Shown one piece after another: positions 63,771 to 64,000 of a stretch of DNA of 64,000 bases. Origin of the DNA: Strigops habroptila (lineage: Eukaryota > Chordata > Aves > Psittaciformes > Psittacidae); contig NC_044301.2 of NCBI RefSeq assembly GCF_004027225.2, positions 23,320,107 to 23,384,106 on the forward strand, in the 5' to 3' direction. Under the pieces are notes generated by a model that ran no database searches, was not told where the DNA came from, and saw nothing but the letters and a program-made list of their open reading frames with translations. A program made the position numbers and the translations under genes. The stretch's first letter is position 1, and each line of letters opens with the position of its first letter.

Positions 63771-64000
63771 ATAGGAGAAAGGGTGGAAATTGTTACACAG
63801 TTAACTTTAAAGCCCGAATGGGTTTTATGTTGAGGGGTAAACATGAAACCATTTACTAAAGTCAGACATGCCTTCTTTTTCAGGGCTAATGGAATGAGTC
63901 ATCGACAGTGAATTATTTAAAGCACCATGTGAGTCTAATTATGTATATATACAAGTCGTTATATATTGTAAATCTGTCTCCTCCATTCCCTAGTCTCTTA

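Overview
The window is vertebrate and almost certainly avian nuclear DNA. The evidence is CR1-type LINE fragments with bird-style ATTCTATG tails, several related env-less class III (ERV-L-like) endogenous retroviruses, and one Iroquois homeobox gene that matches IRX3 along its whole exon set. No tRNA, rRNA, CRISPR or bacterial-type feature was seen.

Layout. 1-7.7 kb is AT-rich non-coding DNA with one old retroviral remnant (2.2-3.6 kb: env membrane-anchor tail followed by an LTR-like block with two nested tandem duplications). 7.8-13.3 kb is ERV copy 1 (minus strand, 5' truncated). 13.3-18.4 kb is non-coding with a CR1 end. 18.45-24.66 kb is a composite ERV: a plus-strand LTR-gag (2A) runs head-on into a minus-strand pol-gag-LTR (2B). 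24.7-32.6 kb is non-coding with a CR1. 32.66-39.88 kb is a second inverted arrangement: a plus-strand gag-protease piece (copy 3), an almost complete minus-strand provirus (copy 4) and a stray RNase H piece. 39.9-43.2 kb is non-coding. 43.2-48.0 kb is copy 5 (minus), followed by a CR1 coding piece (48.1-50.0 kb) and two LTR remnants (50.0-51.0 kb). 51.3-52.3 kb is a CpG island. 52.66-55.62 kb is IRX3 on the minus strand in four coding exons. 56-64 kb is its upstream flank, alternating CpG-rich blocks and AT-rich blocks that look like developmental regulatory DNA.

How it works together. The only host protein gene I can support is IRX3, a TALE homeodomain repressor; the rest of the window is probably its gene-poor regulatory neighbourhood, colonised by one ERV family. 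That family has a tRNA-Lys1,2-type primer site, gag and pro-pol in one frame separated by a single UAG, a retropepsin, RT, RNase H and integrase, no env, and no Cys-His box in Gag. Its most unusual trait is a hydrophobic, probably membrane-spanning, N-terminal extension of Gag that keeps its reading in three copies. Every copy is damaged; all three visible integrases lack the expected catalytic Glu, and two copies share one nonsense codon.

Caveats. IRX3 exon 2, which is very GC-rich, carries several frame breaks and a stop while its AT-rich terminal exons are clean; sequencing error in GC-rich DNA is the simplest reading. ERV boundaries without a sharp LTR edge are good to about 10-30 bases. 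The bird species cannot be told from this sequence alone.
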